The notes beneath the pieces are model-generated. The model worked only from the letters and a program-made list of their open reading frames with translations. It ran no database searches and was not told the origin of the DNA. This document shows, one piece after another, positions 31,795-39,089 of a stretch of 64,000 bases of DNA; position 1 is the first letter of the stretch; the number at the start of each line of letters is the position of its first letter. Source of the DNA: Haloterrigena salifodinae (GTDB lineage Archaea; Halobacteriota; Halobacteria; Halobacteriales; Natrialbaceae). The DNA lies in NCBI RefSeq assembly GCF_003977755.1, contig NZ_RQWN01000001.1:62001-126000 (forward strand). The letters run 5' to 3'. Both the position numbers and the translations under genes were made by a program.

Positions 31795-32367
31795 ATGGCG
31801 GACACTGCGTCCCGAAGCGGGTGCACCGACGCGGGACACACCTCGCACGGAGCCGAACCGAACGACGAACAGTCGGAACTCGAGCCGGACGATATCTTCC
31901 ACATCCTCCAGACCAGCCGTCGGCGCCACGTGCTCCGGTATCTCCGACGCGCGGGCGAGCCGATGACGCTTCGCGACCTCGCCGAGCGGATCGCCGCCGA
32001 CGAACACGAGACGACCGTCGAGAACCTGACCTCCGATCAGCGCCAGCGGGTCTACATCTCCCTCTACCAGTCGCACCTGCCGAAACTCGACACGCGCGGG
32101 ATCGTCGACTACAACAAGGATCGGGGGATCGTCGAGCCGACGCCGATGGCCGCCCAGTTCGATCCGTACCTCTCGGGACTCGAGTCGGAATCGACCGATC
32201 CGTGGCCGCATCGATACGCGGGAACGGTGGGCGGGTGTGCGCTGCTCGTGGTCGCGACGGCCGGCGGCCTGCTGCCGATTCCGTGGCTCGCGGTCTCGTC
32301 GGTCGTCCTCCTGGTGGTCGCCGCCGTAACGGCGATCCACTGGTATTCGGAACTGATCGCGTCCTAG
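31795..32367 (+). CDS. DUF7344-type winged-helix protein with C-terminal membrane helices
   Basis: 190 residues. The DNA-binding part (about 30-125) follows the haloarchaeal DUF7344 pattern: LEPDDIFHILQTSRRRHVLR, LRDLAERIAADEHE, RVYISLYQSHLPKLDTRGIV. Two hydrophobic helices near the C-terminus (GTVGGCALLVVATAGGLLPI and AVSSVVLLVVAAVTAI) put the HTH at the membrane. A membrane-bound regulator is inferred. It resembles the soluble 131-residue protein at 50876. Confidence 0.82.
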   Translation: MADTASRSGCTDAGHTSHGAEPNDEQSELEPDDIFHILQTSRRRHVLRYLRRAGEPMTLRDLAERIAADEHETTVENLTSDQRQRVYISLYQSHLPKLDTRGIVDYNKDRGIVEPTPMAAQFDPYLSGLESESTDPWPHRYAGTVGGCALLVVATAGGLLPIPWLAVSSVVLLVVAAVTAIHWYSELIAS

Positions 32368-32462
32368 ACGACTGCGGCAGCTTCTCGCTACCGGATATCG
32401 CGACGGCGAAAGAGGAAGGAAGCGACCGACAACGCGGCGGCGCCCGACGAAGTCGACGACCG

Positions 32463-32921
32463 TCAGTCGGCGCGGGAGCCGAGCGCCGTCGTGTTCGGAT
32501 CAGCGGCGATCTCGGTCTCGAGGACGCGGTGGGCGTAGAAGACGACCGAGAAATCCTGCGGGCTGGGAACCGAGCAGGCGAGCCAGCCGATCGCGACGGC
32601 CATCGCGATCGGCGAGTCGGCCGGGATGGCGCCCCCGAACCCGGCTGCGAAGACGGGAACGGCGAGGAGGACGGGCGCCAGCGCCGCGGCGCGAAGGTGG
32701 ACTGCCGGTTCGCGACCGGTCGGCTGGGGCTCGACGACGGCCCACGGACAACACGTTAGCAGGCCGATGATGCCGTCGGTTCGGCCAGGGAGGTAGGAGA
32801 CCGTGTGATCGATCCCGGCGAGCCGCAAGACGAGGGCGTGGGTCCACTCGTGGACCGCCAGTCCGACGACTACCGCGAGGGCGAGGGCGAGGGCGGCGAC
32901 GACCACATCCGTACCGATCAT
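32463..32921 (-). CDS. Membrane protein with HExxH motif (putative metalloprotease-like)
   Basis: 152 residues from ATG 32921. The first helix VVVAALALALAVVVGLAVHE carries HEWTHALVL, an HExxH zinc motif embedded in the membrane, as in DUF3267/site-2-like proteases. Later segments LRAAALAPVLLAVPVFAAG and SPIAMAVAIGWLACSV are also hydrophobic. A second metal ligand (Asp) may be in SPQDFSVV. Very short for a site-2 protease; could be a minimal zinc membrane peptidase. It is divergent from the GNAT gene. Confidence 0.7.
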   Translation of the reverse strand: MIGTDVVVAALALALAVVVGLAVHEWTHALVLRLAGIDHTVSYLPGRTDGIIGLLTCCPWAVVEPQPTGREPAVHLRAAALAPVLLAVPVFAAGFGGAIPADSPIAMAVAIGWLACSVPSPQDFSVVFYAHRVLETEIAADPNTTALGSRAD

Positions 32922-33138
32922 GGGGGAGCGACGTGAGATGCACACCTGTTCGCTCGACCCGGTTCGGGTCGATAGTCATCTCACGCAACCGGTGAGACGA
33001 ACCACCCGAGGAAGTCGATCCGGATTCACCTGTGGGTCCATTAAGTTCGGCGCGACGCCGCGGCGTCTCCGTTCCGCGTTCGCCGCCGGCAGCTGCCGCT
33101 CGGCAAGGGTTAAGTACTGTTGTGTGGCAACATCCGGC

Positions 33139-33870
33139 ATGGTGTCTTCCCAACCACTGGAGTTCGGCCACGACGACCGGAGACGGATCTACGAGTACGT
33201 CGAGCGCCACGGGGCGGTCGATCCGGACGACGCCCGGTCAGAGCTGCGCATCGACCCCAGCGGCTTCCGCCACCACGTCGCGATCCTCAAACGCGACGGG
33301 CGCCTCGAGGCGGTGGACGGAACGCTCCGGGTGGTTCTCGACGCCGGCACCGAGGAGGAGTACGTCGCCGATGATCTCGAGTTCCACGTCCGGCCGGCCA
33401 GACAGGAAGACCTCTCGGGGATCGTCGGCGCGATCCGGCAGGTCGCCGAGGAGAAGACCTACATCGAGGCCGAGAGCGTCGCCGACGAGATCGACCACGA
33501 GGAGGCCCTGCTCCGGCACAACGAACTCGAGTCGCGGATGTTCTTCGTCGCGACCGTCGATCAGGACGTCGTCGGCTGGGTCCACCTCCACGCGCCGGAG
33601 TTGGAGAAGTTATCCCACACCGCCGAGCTCACCGTCGGCGTCCTGGAGGAGTACCGCGGCCACGGGCTCGGTTCGCACCTCCTCTCGCGGGGCCTCGAGT
33701 GGGCCGGCTCTCGGGGCTACGAGCGGGTCTACCAGAGCGTCCCCTCGAGCAACGACGACGCCGTCGCCTTCCTCGAAGCACACGACTGGGAAATCGAAGC
33801 GATCCGTGAGGATCACTATAAGCTCAACGGCCACTACGTCGACGAGGTGATGCTGGCTATCGAACTCTGA
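33139..33870 (+). CDS. Winged-helix plus GNAT acetyltransferase fusion
   Basis: 243 residues from ATG 33139 (MVSSQPLEFGHDDRRRIYEY). Residues 10-60 form a winged helix (GFRHHVAILKRDGRLEAVDG). Residues 80-243 are a GNAT fold: VRPARQEDLSGIVGAI, the acetyl-CoA pyrophosphate loop VLEEYRGHGLGSHLLSRGLE, and a C-terminal AFLEAHDWEIEAI. It probably N-acetylates a small molecule or protein, with the HTH providing DNA or partner binding. The acceptor is unknown. The upstream frame without a start is not used. Confidence 0.88.
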   Translation: MVSSQPLEFGHDDRRRIYEYVERHGAVDPDDARSELRIDPSGFRHHVAILKRDGRLEAVDGTLRVVLDAGTEEEYVADDLEFHVRPARQEDLSGIVGAIRQVAEEKTYIEAESVADEIDHEEALLRHNELESRMFFVATVDQDVVGWVHLHAPELEKLSHTAELTVGVLEEYRGHGLGSHLLSRGLEWAGSRGYERVYQSVPSSNDDAVAFLEAHDWEIEAIREDHYKLNGHYVDEVMLAIEL

Positions 33871-33883
33871 GTCGACAATTCGT

Positions 33884-33891
33884 TTTATATA
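33884..33891 (+). promoter_or_regulatory. TATA box of the gene at 33914
   Basis: TTTATATA centred ~26 bp upstream of the ATG at 33914, at leaderless spacing. Confidence 0.65.
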
Positions 33892-33913
33892 ACCATCCCT
33901 GAAACGGGGAGGT

Positions 33914-35215
33914 ATGCGTTCTGCTACCCCCGCTCGGTTCGACCGAGTGGATTGGGGCGAATCGACCGCCGCGATCGTCGCCATGGGACTCGCGCTGGCG
34001 GTCGTCGGGATCGTCCGGACGCTCGAGACGCCGGTCTCACAGCCGGCCGTCGCGTTCGAACTGTTCGTCTCGTTGCTCGTTCCGACCGGGCTGGCCACCG
34101 GCGGCTACTGGCTGGCCAGCCGGAACGTCTCGTCGGATATCCGCTGGCGAGCCGTGACCCGGGTGTCGATCGGGATCGTCGTCGCCTGCGGGCTCGCCGC
34201 CTGGCTGACGGTGTACGTGGCCCTCGAGGGCGGCGCGATCCGCGATCCGCTCTCGCTGATGACGACGCTGGCCGCCGTCGGTGGTGCGACCGGCTTCGCC
34301 ACCGCCGTCCGGGAGCCGCTGGGCGTCGCGTCGTCCGATTCGATCGCCCCTTCCGCCACCGCAGGTGCGGCCGAGACCGAGTCGACGGTCGAAACCGAAC
34401 CGTCGGCTGCGGCCGAGCCGAACGAGGGCACCCCGCAGTCGTCAGCCGCGACCGGTTCGCCGATCGAACCGACGATGGAACGGCCGACGGCGGCCGCTGT
34501 CGCCACCATGACGACCGCGCTGGAGTCGACGACGACTGATATCGTCTCGTCGACCGATCGGTCGACCGACGGTGGGAGGGCTGATTCCGATGCGTCAACG
34601 ACCGCCGGAACGGGGGTTGACGCCGAGGTATCGCAGACGGCCAGCGCGGCGGCCCCTTCGGAGTCGGAGGCGGGAGCGTCACCCGCCATCTGGAACGACA
34701 CCAGTCCCAAGGGTCGAACCGCCGCTCCCGCGCGTCCCGTGGAGCCGTCCGAACCCGCGGCGAACGACGACCCCGTCCCCGATACGTTCGAGACACCTGG
34801 TCACGACGCGTTCGACGACGCTCCCGACTCGGCGGACCCCCTCGAGTCGCCGACGCCGAGACGCGATCCGGGCGTCGACGCCGTCGCGGCCGTTCCGTCG
34901 ACGGTGGAAACGGTCCTCGAGGTGCTACAGAACGAACGATCTCGGCTCGCCTTGGCCGTCATCTACCACGAGTGGGACGGCCAGGCGCGCTCGGTCGACG
35001 CCCTCGCCCGCGCGGTCTCGTCCCACACGGACGACTCCGTCGACGTGGTTGCGACCGGGCTCAAACACGCGACGCTTCCCCGACTCGCCGAGATTCGGGC
35101 CGTCGACTGGGATCCCTACGCGGATCGCGTCTCGGCGTCGGACCACGCCGTCTTCGAAGAGGGGGTTCGCGAGACGTCCGTGCTGCTCGAGTCGTTCGAA
35201 CCGGGAACGAGGTAA
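33914..35215 (+). CDS. Multi-helix membrane protein with disordered linker and C-terminal winged-helix-like domain
   Basis: 433 residues. Four hydrophobic helices lie in the first ~135 residues (IVAMGLALAVVGIVRTL, FELFVSLLVPTGLATGGYWL, SIGIVVACGLAAWLTVYVA, LMTTLAAVGGATGFATAV). A ~190-residue low-complexity Ser/Thr/Glu/Ala/Pro linker follows. The last ~90 residues (VLEVLQNERSRLALAVIYHE ... VVATGLKHATLPRLAEIRAV) resemble an HTH of the DUF7344 kind. Likely a membrane-anchored regulator, similar in logic to the gene at 31795. Function unknown. Confidence 0.7.
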   Translation: MRSATPARFDRVDWGESTAAIVAMGLALAVVGIVRTLETPVSQPAVAFELFVSLLVPTGLATGGYWLASRNVSSDIRWRAVTRVSIGIVVACGLAAWLTVYVALEGGAIRDPLSLMTTLAAVGGATGFATAVREPLGVASSDSIAPSATAGAAETESTVETEPSAAAEPNEGTPQSSAATGSPIEPTMERPTAAAVATMTTALESTTTDIVSSTDRSTDGGRADSDASTTAGTGVDAEVSQTASAAAPSESEAGASPAIWNDTSPKGRTAAPARPVEPSEPAANDDPVPDTFETPGHDAFDDAPDSADPLESPTPRRDPGVDAVAAVPSTVETVLEVLQNERSRLALAVIYHEWDGQARSVDALARAVSSHTDDSVDVVATGLKHATLPRLAEIRAVDWDPYADRVSASDHAVFEEGVRETSVLLESFEPGTR

Positions 35216-35249
35216 CGACGGAACCGGCGGTCGATTCGGGTCGCTCCGC

Positions 35250-35663
35250 TCCGATACGCGGGACTCTCAGCTTCTTCGGCGATTTCGAACAGCTGATCGT
35301 AGCCTCGTCCTCGGACAACTGCCGCTCGATATCCTCGAGTTCCCCGCTGGTGACCGTCTCCGCGACGACGTCCATCACGACCCGCGCGTGGAAGGCGGCG
35401 TCGGCCTGGTCGTCCACGCCGATCTCCTCGCGCTCGGTGACGCGGTCGACGAACTCGTCGAAGTCGAACCGCTCGACGTCGTCGACCTCCTCGAGGAACC
35501 GGCCGAGTTCGTCGGGGAGTTGTGCGCCGAGGTTCTCGGCGTCGTCTGGCTGGATGCGCTCGGAAAGGGTCGTCAAGGTCGCCCGCGAAACGCTCAGCGC
35601 ACCCTCTCGGGAGTCGAGCTGTGCGCGGTGCTAGACTTCGCCGATGAAGTCGTCGTACTGCAT
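35250..35663 (-). pseudogene. DUF2267 protein broken by an internal TAG and a frameshift
   Basis: From ATG 35663 the product reads MQYDDFIGEV, then TAG at 35631-35633 where the family has an amino acid, followed in frame by HRAQLDSREGALSVSRATL and continuous DUF2267 sequence (LTTLSERIQPDDAENLGAQL ... VDDQADAAFHARVVMDVVAE). Near 35310 the frame shifts again; the next frame gives YDQLFEIAEEAES, the expected DUF2267 C-terminus. Two independent lesions argue for a genuine pseudogene, unless sequencing errors caused both. Confidence 0.75.
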
Positions 35664-35721
35664 GTTCGACGGGGGCGTCGTCGGGGGAAAGCCGTGATCC
35701 CGTCAGTCGACGGTCGGCCGC

Positions 35722-36093
35722 TCAGCGCTCGTCCGTAGGCGCCGTCGGGTCGTCCGACGCCGCGGATGTTTCGCTGTCCGGAACCCGCTGGCCCCAGAAG
35801 CCGTCGTATTTTCGGACCTCGAGATCGCCCTCGACTCGTGTCTGGCACGACAGCCGGAGCCCGGCGTCGCGATCGTGCGGCGGGATCGCGAGGCGGCGCC
35901 GTTCGGCCGTGGTCGGTTCGCTCGCGTCGCCCTCGATCGCGACGGCGCAGGTCCCGCAGGTAGCGTGCCCGCGACAGTTGAGCCAGTTCGTGCGACCGTT
36001 GTGCGGCGACTCGTCCGCTTCGAGGAGGACATCGCGAAGGATCTGTCCTCGTTCACACTCGATTTCCCGTCCGCGAAACTCGATCGTCGGCAT
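35722..36093 (-). CDS. [2Fe-2S] ferredoxin
   Basis: 123 residues from ATG 36093 (MPTIEFRGREIEC). The cluster cysteines are in NCRGHATCGTCAVAIEG (CX5CX2C) and the distal Cys in LRLSCQTRV. This is a plant/halobacterial-type ferredoxin fold; the C-terminal ~25 residues are acidic and disordered. The partner oxidoreductase is not adjacent. It is divergent from the GTPase gene with a 140-bp gap. A redox carrier role is secure by family. Confidence 0.9.
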   Translation of the reverse strand: MPTIEFRGREIECERGQILRDVLLEADESPHNGRTNWLNCRGHATCGTCAVAIEGDASEPTTAERRRLAIPPHDRDAGLRLSCQTRVEGDLEVRKYDGFWGQRVPDSETSAASDDPTAPTDER

Positions 36094-36235
36094 GCCGACC
36101 GATACGACGCGCAGCGGCTTCGTTCTTTGTCGCCCCGGCCGGTCACTCGAGTCGGACGCCTCTCGGCGGGTAGCGCCCGCCGTCGGAGAATTCCCAACCG
36201 AAAGGCAATTTTGCGCCACGCGAGTACCGAACGGT

Positions 36236-37414
36236 ATGCTTTCGATCGCGCTTGCCGGAAAGCCCAACGCCGGCAAGTCCACGTTCTACACCGCGGCGAC
36301 GATGGCCGACGTCGACGTCGCCAACTACCCCTTCACGACGATCGACGCCAACCGCGGCGTCAGCTACGTCCGGACCGAGTGTCCCTGCCTCGAGCGCGAG
36401 GAGCGCTGTAACGCCGACGACTGCGAGGACGGCAAGCGCTACGTCCCGATCGAACTGATCGACGTGGCGGGGCTGGTGCCGGGCGCCCACGAGGGGAAGG
36501 GGCTCGGAAATCAGTTCCTCGACGAACTCACCAACGCGGACGTGATCGTCAACGTGATCGACGCCTCCGGGGGGACCAACGAGAAGGGCGAACCCGTCGA
36601 CATCGGCGAGCACGATCCGCTCGAGGACATCGACTTCGTCGAGGAGGAGATGGACCTCTGGCTGGCGGGCATCGTCGAGCGCAACTGGGAGTCCGTCGAG
36701 CGAAAGTCCCGCTCGCCCGACTTCGACATCGACGACGTTCTGGCGGACATGCTCTCGGGCTTTGGCGCCTCGCCCAAACAGATCGCCGTCGTCCTCCGGG
36801 AACTCGACTATCCCGAGGACCCGATCCAGTGGGAGGACGACCACCGCGAGGAACTCGCGCGGCTGGTCCGCGAGCGAACCAAACCGATCGTCGTCGCGGC
36901 GAACAAGATCGACGTCGCCCCCGAAGAGAACGTCGAGAAACTGCTCGACCTGGATAAGCCGGTTATCCCCACGACCGCCGAGGGAGAACTCGCGCTCCGC
37001 CGAGCCGCTGACAACGGGCTAGTCGACTACGACCCCGGCGACGAGACGCTCGCGCTCGGCGACGACGTCAACGACGCCCAACGCGGCGCCCTCGAGGACT
37101 TAGCGGAGACGATGGCCGAGCACGGCGGCACCGGCGTCCAGGGCGCGCTGAACTACGCGGTCTACGACCTGCTCGAGTACCTCACCGCCTACCCGGTCGA
37201 GGACGCCGCGAAGTGGTCCGACGGGAGCGGCAACATCCTGCCCGACGCCTTCCTGCTGCCCGACGGCTCGACGCCCGTCGATCTGGCCTACGCCGTCCAC
37301 TCCGACATCGGCGACGGCTACCTCCACGCCGTCAACGCGAAGACGAACCGGGAGGTCGGCGAGGAGTACGAACTCGAGGAGAGCGACGTGATCAAGATCG
37401 TGAGCACTAACTGA
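36236..37414 (+). CDS. Obg/YchF-type GTP-binding protein with TGS domain
   Basis: 392 residues from ATG 36236. The P-loop is GKPNAGKST at residues 8-16, the G2/switch I contains NYPFTTIDANRG, G3 is DVAGLVPGAHEGKG and G4 is ANKID; a TGS domain ends the protein (LAYAVHSDIGDGYLHAVNAK ... ELEESDVIKIVSTN). NKID argues for GTP rather than the ATP preference of bacterial YchF. Such proteins bind ribosomes. Its last eight codons plus stop are duplicated twice downstream by inserted cassettes, so the present 3' end may have been supplied by an insertion. Confidence 0.92.
   Translation: MLSIALAGKPNAGKSTFYTAATMADVDVANYPFTTIDANRGVSYVRTECPCLEREERCNADDCEDGKRYVPIELIDVAGLVPGAHEGKGLGNQFLDELTNADVIVNVIDASGGTNEKGEPVDIGEHDPLEDIDFVEEEMDLWLAGIVERNWESVERKSRSPDFDIDDVLADMLSGFGASPKQIAVVLRELDYPEDPIQWEDDHREELARLVRERTKPIVVAANKIDVAPEENVEKLLDLDKPVIPTTAEGELALRRAADNGLVDYDPGDETLALGDDVNDAQRGALEDLAETMAEHGGTGVQGALNYAVYDLLEYLTAYPVEDAAKWSDGSGNILPDAFLLPDGSTPVDLAYAVHSDIGDGYLHAVNAKTNREVGEEYELEESDVIKIVSTN
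37388..37414 (+). repeat. Gene 3'-end repeat, copy 1 (VIKIVSTN, stop TGA)
   Basis: The final codons of the GTPase gene: GTGATCAAGATCGTG, then AGC ACT AAC TGA. This is the left boundary of the cassette array and the functional copy. Confidence 0.85.
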
Positions 37415-37483
37415 CAAAATACTAATAGATATGCCCTCCGCTTTTTATTTAATTGGGCTTAGCGGTCAGTACGGAGGACTCAA

Positions 37484-37678
37484 TTACCAGTCCGGCCCAT
37501 CATGATGGTCCATCACGATGTGGGCAAGAAGGTAGAGCGGTAATAGAAGGATCACCAATAGAGAGACACTCCCACCAATATCTCGAAAGATTTGGTTCGT
37601 GTCGACTGTGGCGGTTTCAAGAGTGATTATAGCCAATAAAAAAGTAATGAGCGCGAGAAACCAATCTGTTCTATTCAT
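37484..37678 (-). CDS. Small two-helix membrane protein, cassette 1
   Basis: 64 residues with two hydrophobic segments (FLALITFLLAIITL and VSLLVILLLPLYLLAHIVM) and an acidic C-terminus MDHHDGPDW. Third positions and flanks are AT-rich, unlike nearby genes. It is read toward the GTPase, on the opposite strand, with its stop just after a GGTCAGTACGG motif shared with the other cassettes. No homology to cassettes 2 and 3 is visible. Function unknown. Confidence 0.7.
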   Translation of the reverse strand: MNRTDWFLALITFLLAIITLETATVDTNQIFRDIGGSVSLLVILLLPLYLLAHIVMDHHDGPDW

Positions 37679-37735
37679 AAGTGAATTAATTACAATTCTC
37701 TGTTACAAAGATTCCGATTCGGTAAATACGCATCT

Positions 37736-37835
37736 GTAGTGATCGCGAAAGTCAGACCGAGTCGAAATAGAGTCTATACATTGTGTACATTGTGTGTACT
37801 CAGTTTTGGTGATCAAGATCGTGAGTACAAATTAG
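37736..37835 (+). repeat. Gene 3'-end repeat, copy 2 with conserved left flank (stop TAG)
   Basis: GTGATCAAGATCGTG then AGT ACA AAT TAG encodes VIKIVSTN* again (37809-37835). The preceding ~75 bp (GTAGTGATCGCGAAAGTCAG, later GTGTACATTGTG) match the flank of copy 3 at about three of four positions but not the GTPase gene, so the flank belongs to the inserted element. GGTCAGTACAG follows at 37873, just before the next gene's stop. Confidence 0.85.
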
Positions 37836-37887
37836 TACGGTTATCTTTCTCTGTGCTTTAACCGAGTGAGGTGGTCAGTACAGAGAA

Positions 37888-38328
37888 TTAGTCCATCAGT
37901 GTCGTCGTTTCAGTCGCTCGAATTATTGACGGCAATCGAAGTCCTCCGGCGGCAGTCAGTAGGGCTCCGCCGAGAATAGTGAGATACCAACCCAGTGCGG
38001 GAACGAACATCGTAGTAAATCCAGTGAGTGAGGAACCGGATAGATAGTGCGCGCAAAATACCACCGTTCCAATACCCGTCAGAAGTGTAAGTGCAGTTTC
38101 TAACCGCTCGTGTGAACTGACTACACGGAAGCCGAGAACAAGCCCAACTAAACCGAGCAGGGCACAATCAAACGTCGAAAACCCTGCGTTCATGTAATTC
38201 TGGACAGACAGTACTTTAGCGTCTGGGGGGAGGTTCGGGTTAATTTTCAGCCACGGAAGGAATACCCCGATTGAAATGGCTATCACGCCCGAGCCTACTA
38301 AAATTCTGTCCCGACGCGAAACAGTCAT
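37888..38328 (-). CDS. Four-helix membrane protein, cassette 2
   Basis: 146 residues with hydrophobic segments ILVGSGVIAISIGVFLPWL, FDCALLGLVGLVLGF, LTLLTGIGTVVFCAHYL and FVPALGWYLTILGGALLTAA. The layout of a basic N-terminus followed by FLPWLKINPN recalls small haloarchaeal membrane proteins of unknown role. GC is moderate and lower than in core genes. Transcribed toward the GTPase, with the stop 5 bp after the GGTCAGTACAG motif. Function unknown. Confidence 0.75.
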   Translation of the reverse strand: MTVSRRDRILVGSGVIAISIGVFLPWLKINPNLPPDAKVLSVQNYMNAGFSTFDCALLGLVGLVLGFRVVSSHERLETALTLLTGIGTVVFCAHYLSGSSLTGFTTMFVPALGWYLTILGGALLTAAGGLRLPSIIRATETTTLMD

Positions 38329-38473
38329 ATTTCCTCATATGATTGAGGGAGAGAAAACATTTTCCACATCCAAACTTCGTTTTTTCAACAGACAACTTCA
38401 CAATGTCGCTTAGTCGGTGTTACGTATCTTTGAAACTACTGACAAATTCTCCATTACCATTTCGTTTGTAACT

Positions 38474-38573
38474 ATAGTGAGCACGAAAGTCAGTCGAGCG
38501 TAGATCGAAATTTATGAGTTGTGTACACTGTGTTGACTCAGTATCGGTGATCAAGATCGTGAGCACGAATTAA
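38474..38573 (+). repeat. Gene 3'-end repeat, copy 3 with conserved left flank (stop TAA)
   Basis: GTGATCAAGATCGTG then AGC ACG AAT TAA (38547-38573) again encodes VIKIVSTN*. The left flank (ATAGTGAGCACGAAAGTCAG ... GTGTACACTGTGTTGACTCAG) matches copy 2's flank. CGATCAGTACAGCGG follows at 38625, just before the next gene's stop at 38646. Confidence 0.85.
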
Positions 38574-38645
38574 GCGGAGACGAACACGTAACCGCTCTCG
38601 TTTCCCAGTTGTAGCCGAACGCGGCGATCAGTACAGCGGACCCCG

Positions 38646-38936
38646 TTACCGCCTCCAACGGTCGTAACCGAGACTCGCGCTCCCGATACCGAGTAACGCA
38701 ACTGCGATCGCCACGATCGGCGTATCGCATCGATTCACGCCCCCGTCCGGCGAGTAGCCCATCCAGCCGCGGTGAAACTCGTAGAACTCGAACCCGTCGG
38801 GCGGCCCGTTGCCGGTGTACCCGATATCGGTACACGTCGAGACCGGTAACTCGGGGAACGAGAGGGCGATAAGGGTTGCTACAAGCAGTCCGCCCGAGAG
38901 ACAGGCGACTGCGACTACGTCCAACCGGGTGGGCAT
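38646..38936 (-). CDS. Small two-helix membrane protein, cassette 3
   Basis: 96 residues with an N-terminal hydrophobic segment (VVAVACLSGGLLVATLIALS) and a C-terminal one (PIVAIAVALLGIGSASLGY) flanking an extracytoplasmic loop of about 45 residues with two Cys (STCTDIGY ... NRCDTPI) that could form a disulfide. Transcribed on the minus strand like the other two cassette genes. GC closer to the host. Function unknown. Confidence 0.7.
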   Translation of the reverse strand: MPTRLDVVAVACLSGGLLVATLIALSFPELPVSTCTDIGYTGNGPPDGFEFYEFHRGWMGYSPDGGVNRCDTPIVAIAVALLGIGSASLGYDRWRR

Positions 38937-38996
38937 CGATCGTAGTTACAATTCAGTGAACACACATCTTGTGTGAGGGCTCTATAGCTGTAATAC

Positions 38997-39029
38997 TACT
39001 CAGTACCAGTGATTGGTATCGCGGGCACG
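38997..39029 (+). repeat. Gene 3'-end repeat, copy 4 (degenerate)
   Basis: ACTCAGTACCAGTGATTGGT then ATCGCGGGCACGG aligns with ACTCAGTATCGGTGATCAAG and ATCGTGAGCACG of copy 3, but no longer encodes VIKIVSTN. It lies ~60 bp before the stop of the sensor kinase gene and marks the right edge of the array. Confidence 0.55.
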
Positions 39030-39089
39030 GACGACCCTCAATCGACAGCCCTGTTCTCGCTTCCCGCCGATCCCGTCCGCCGTCTCCGC

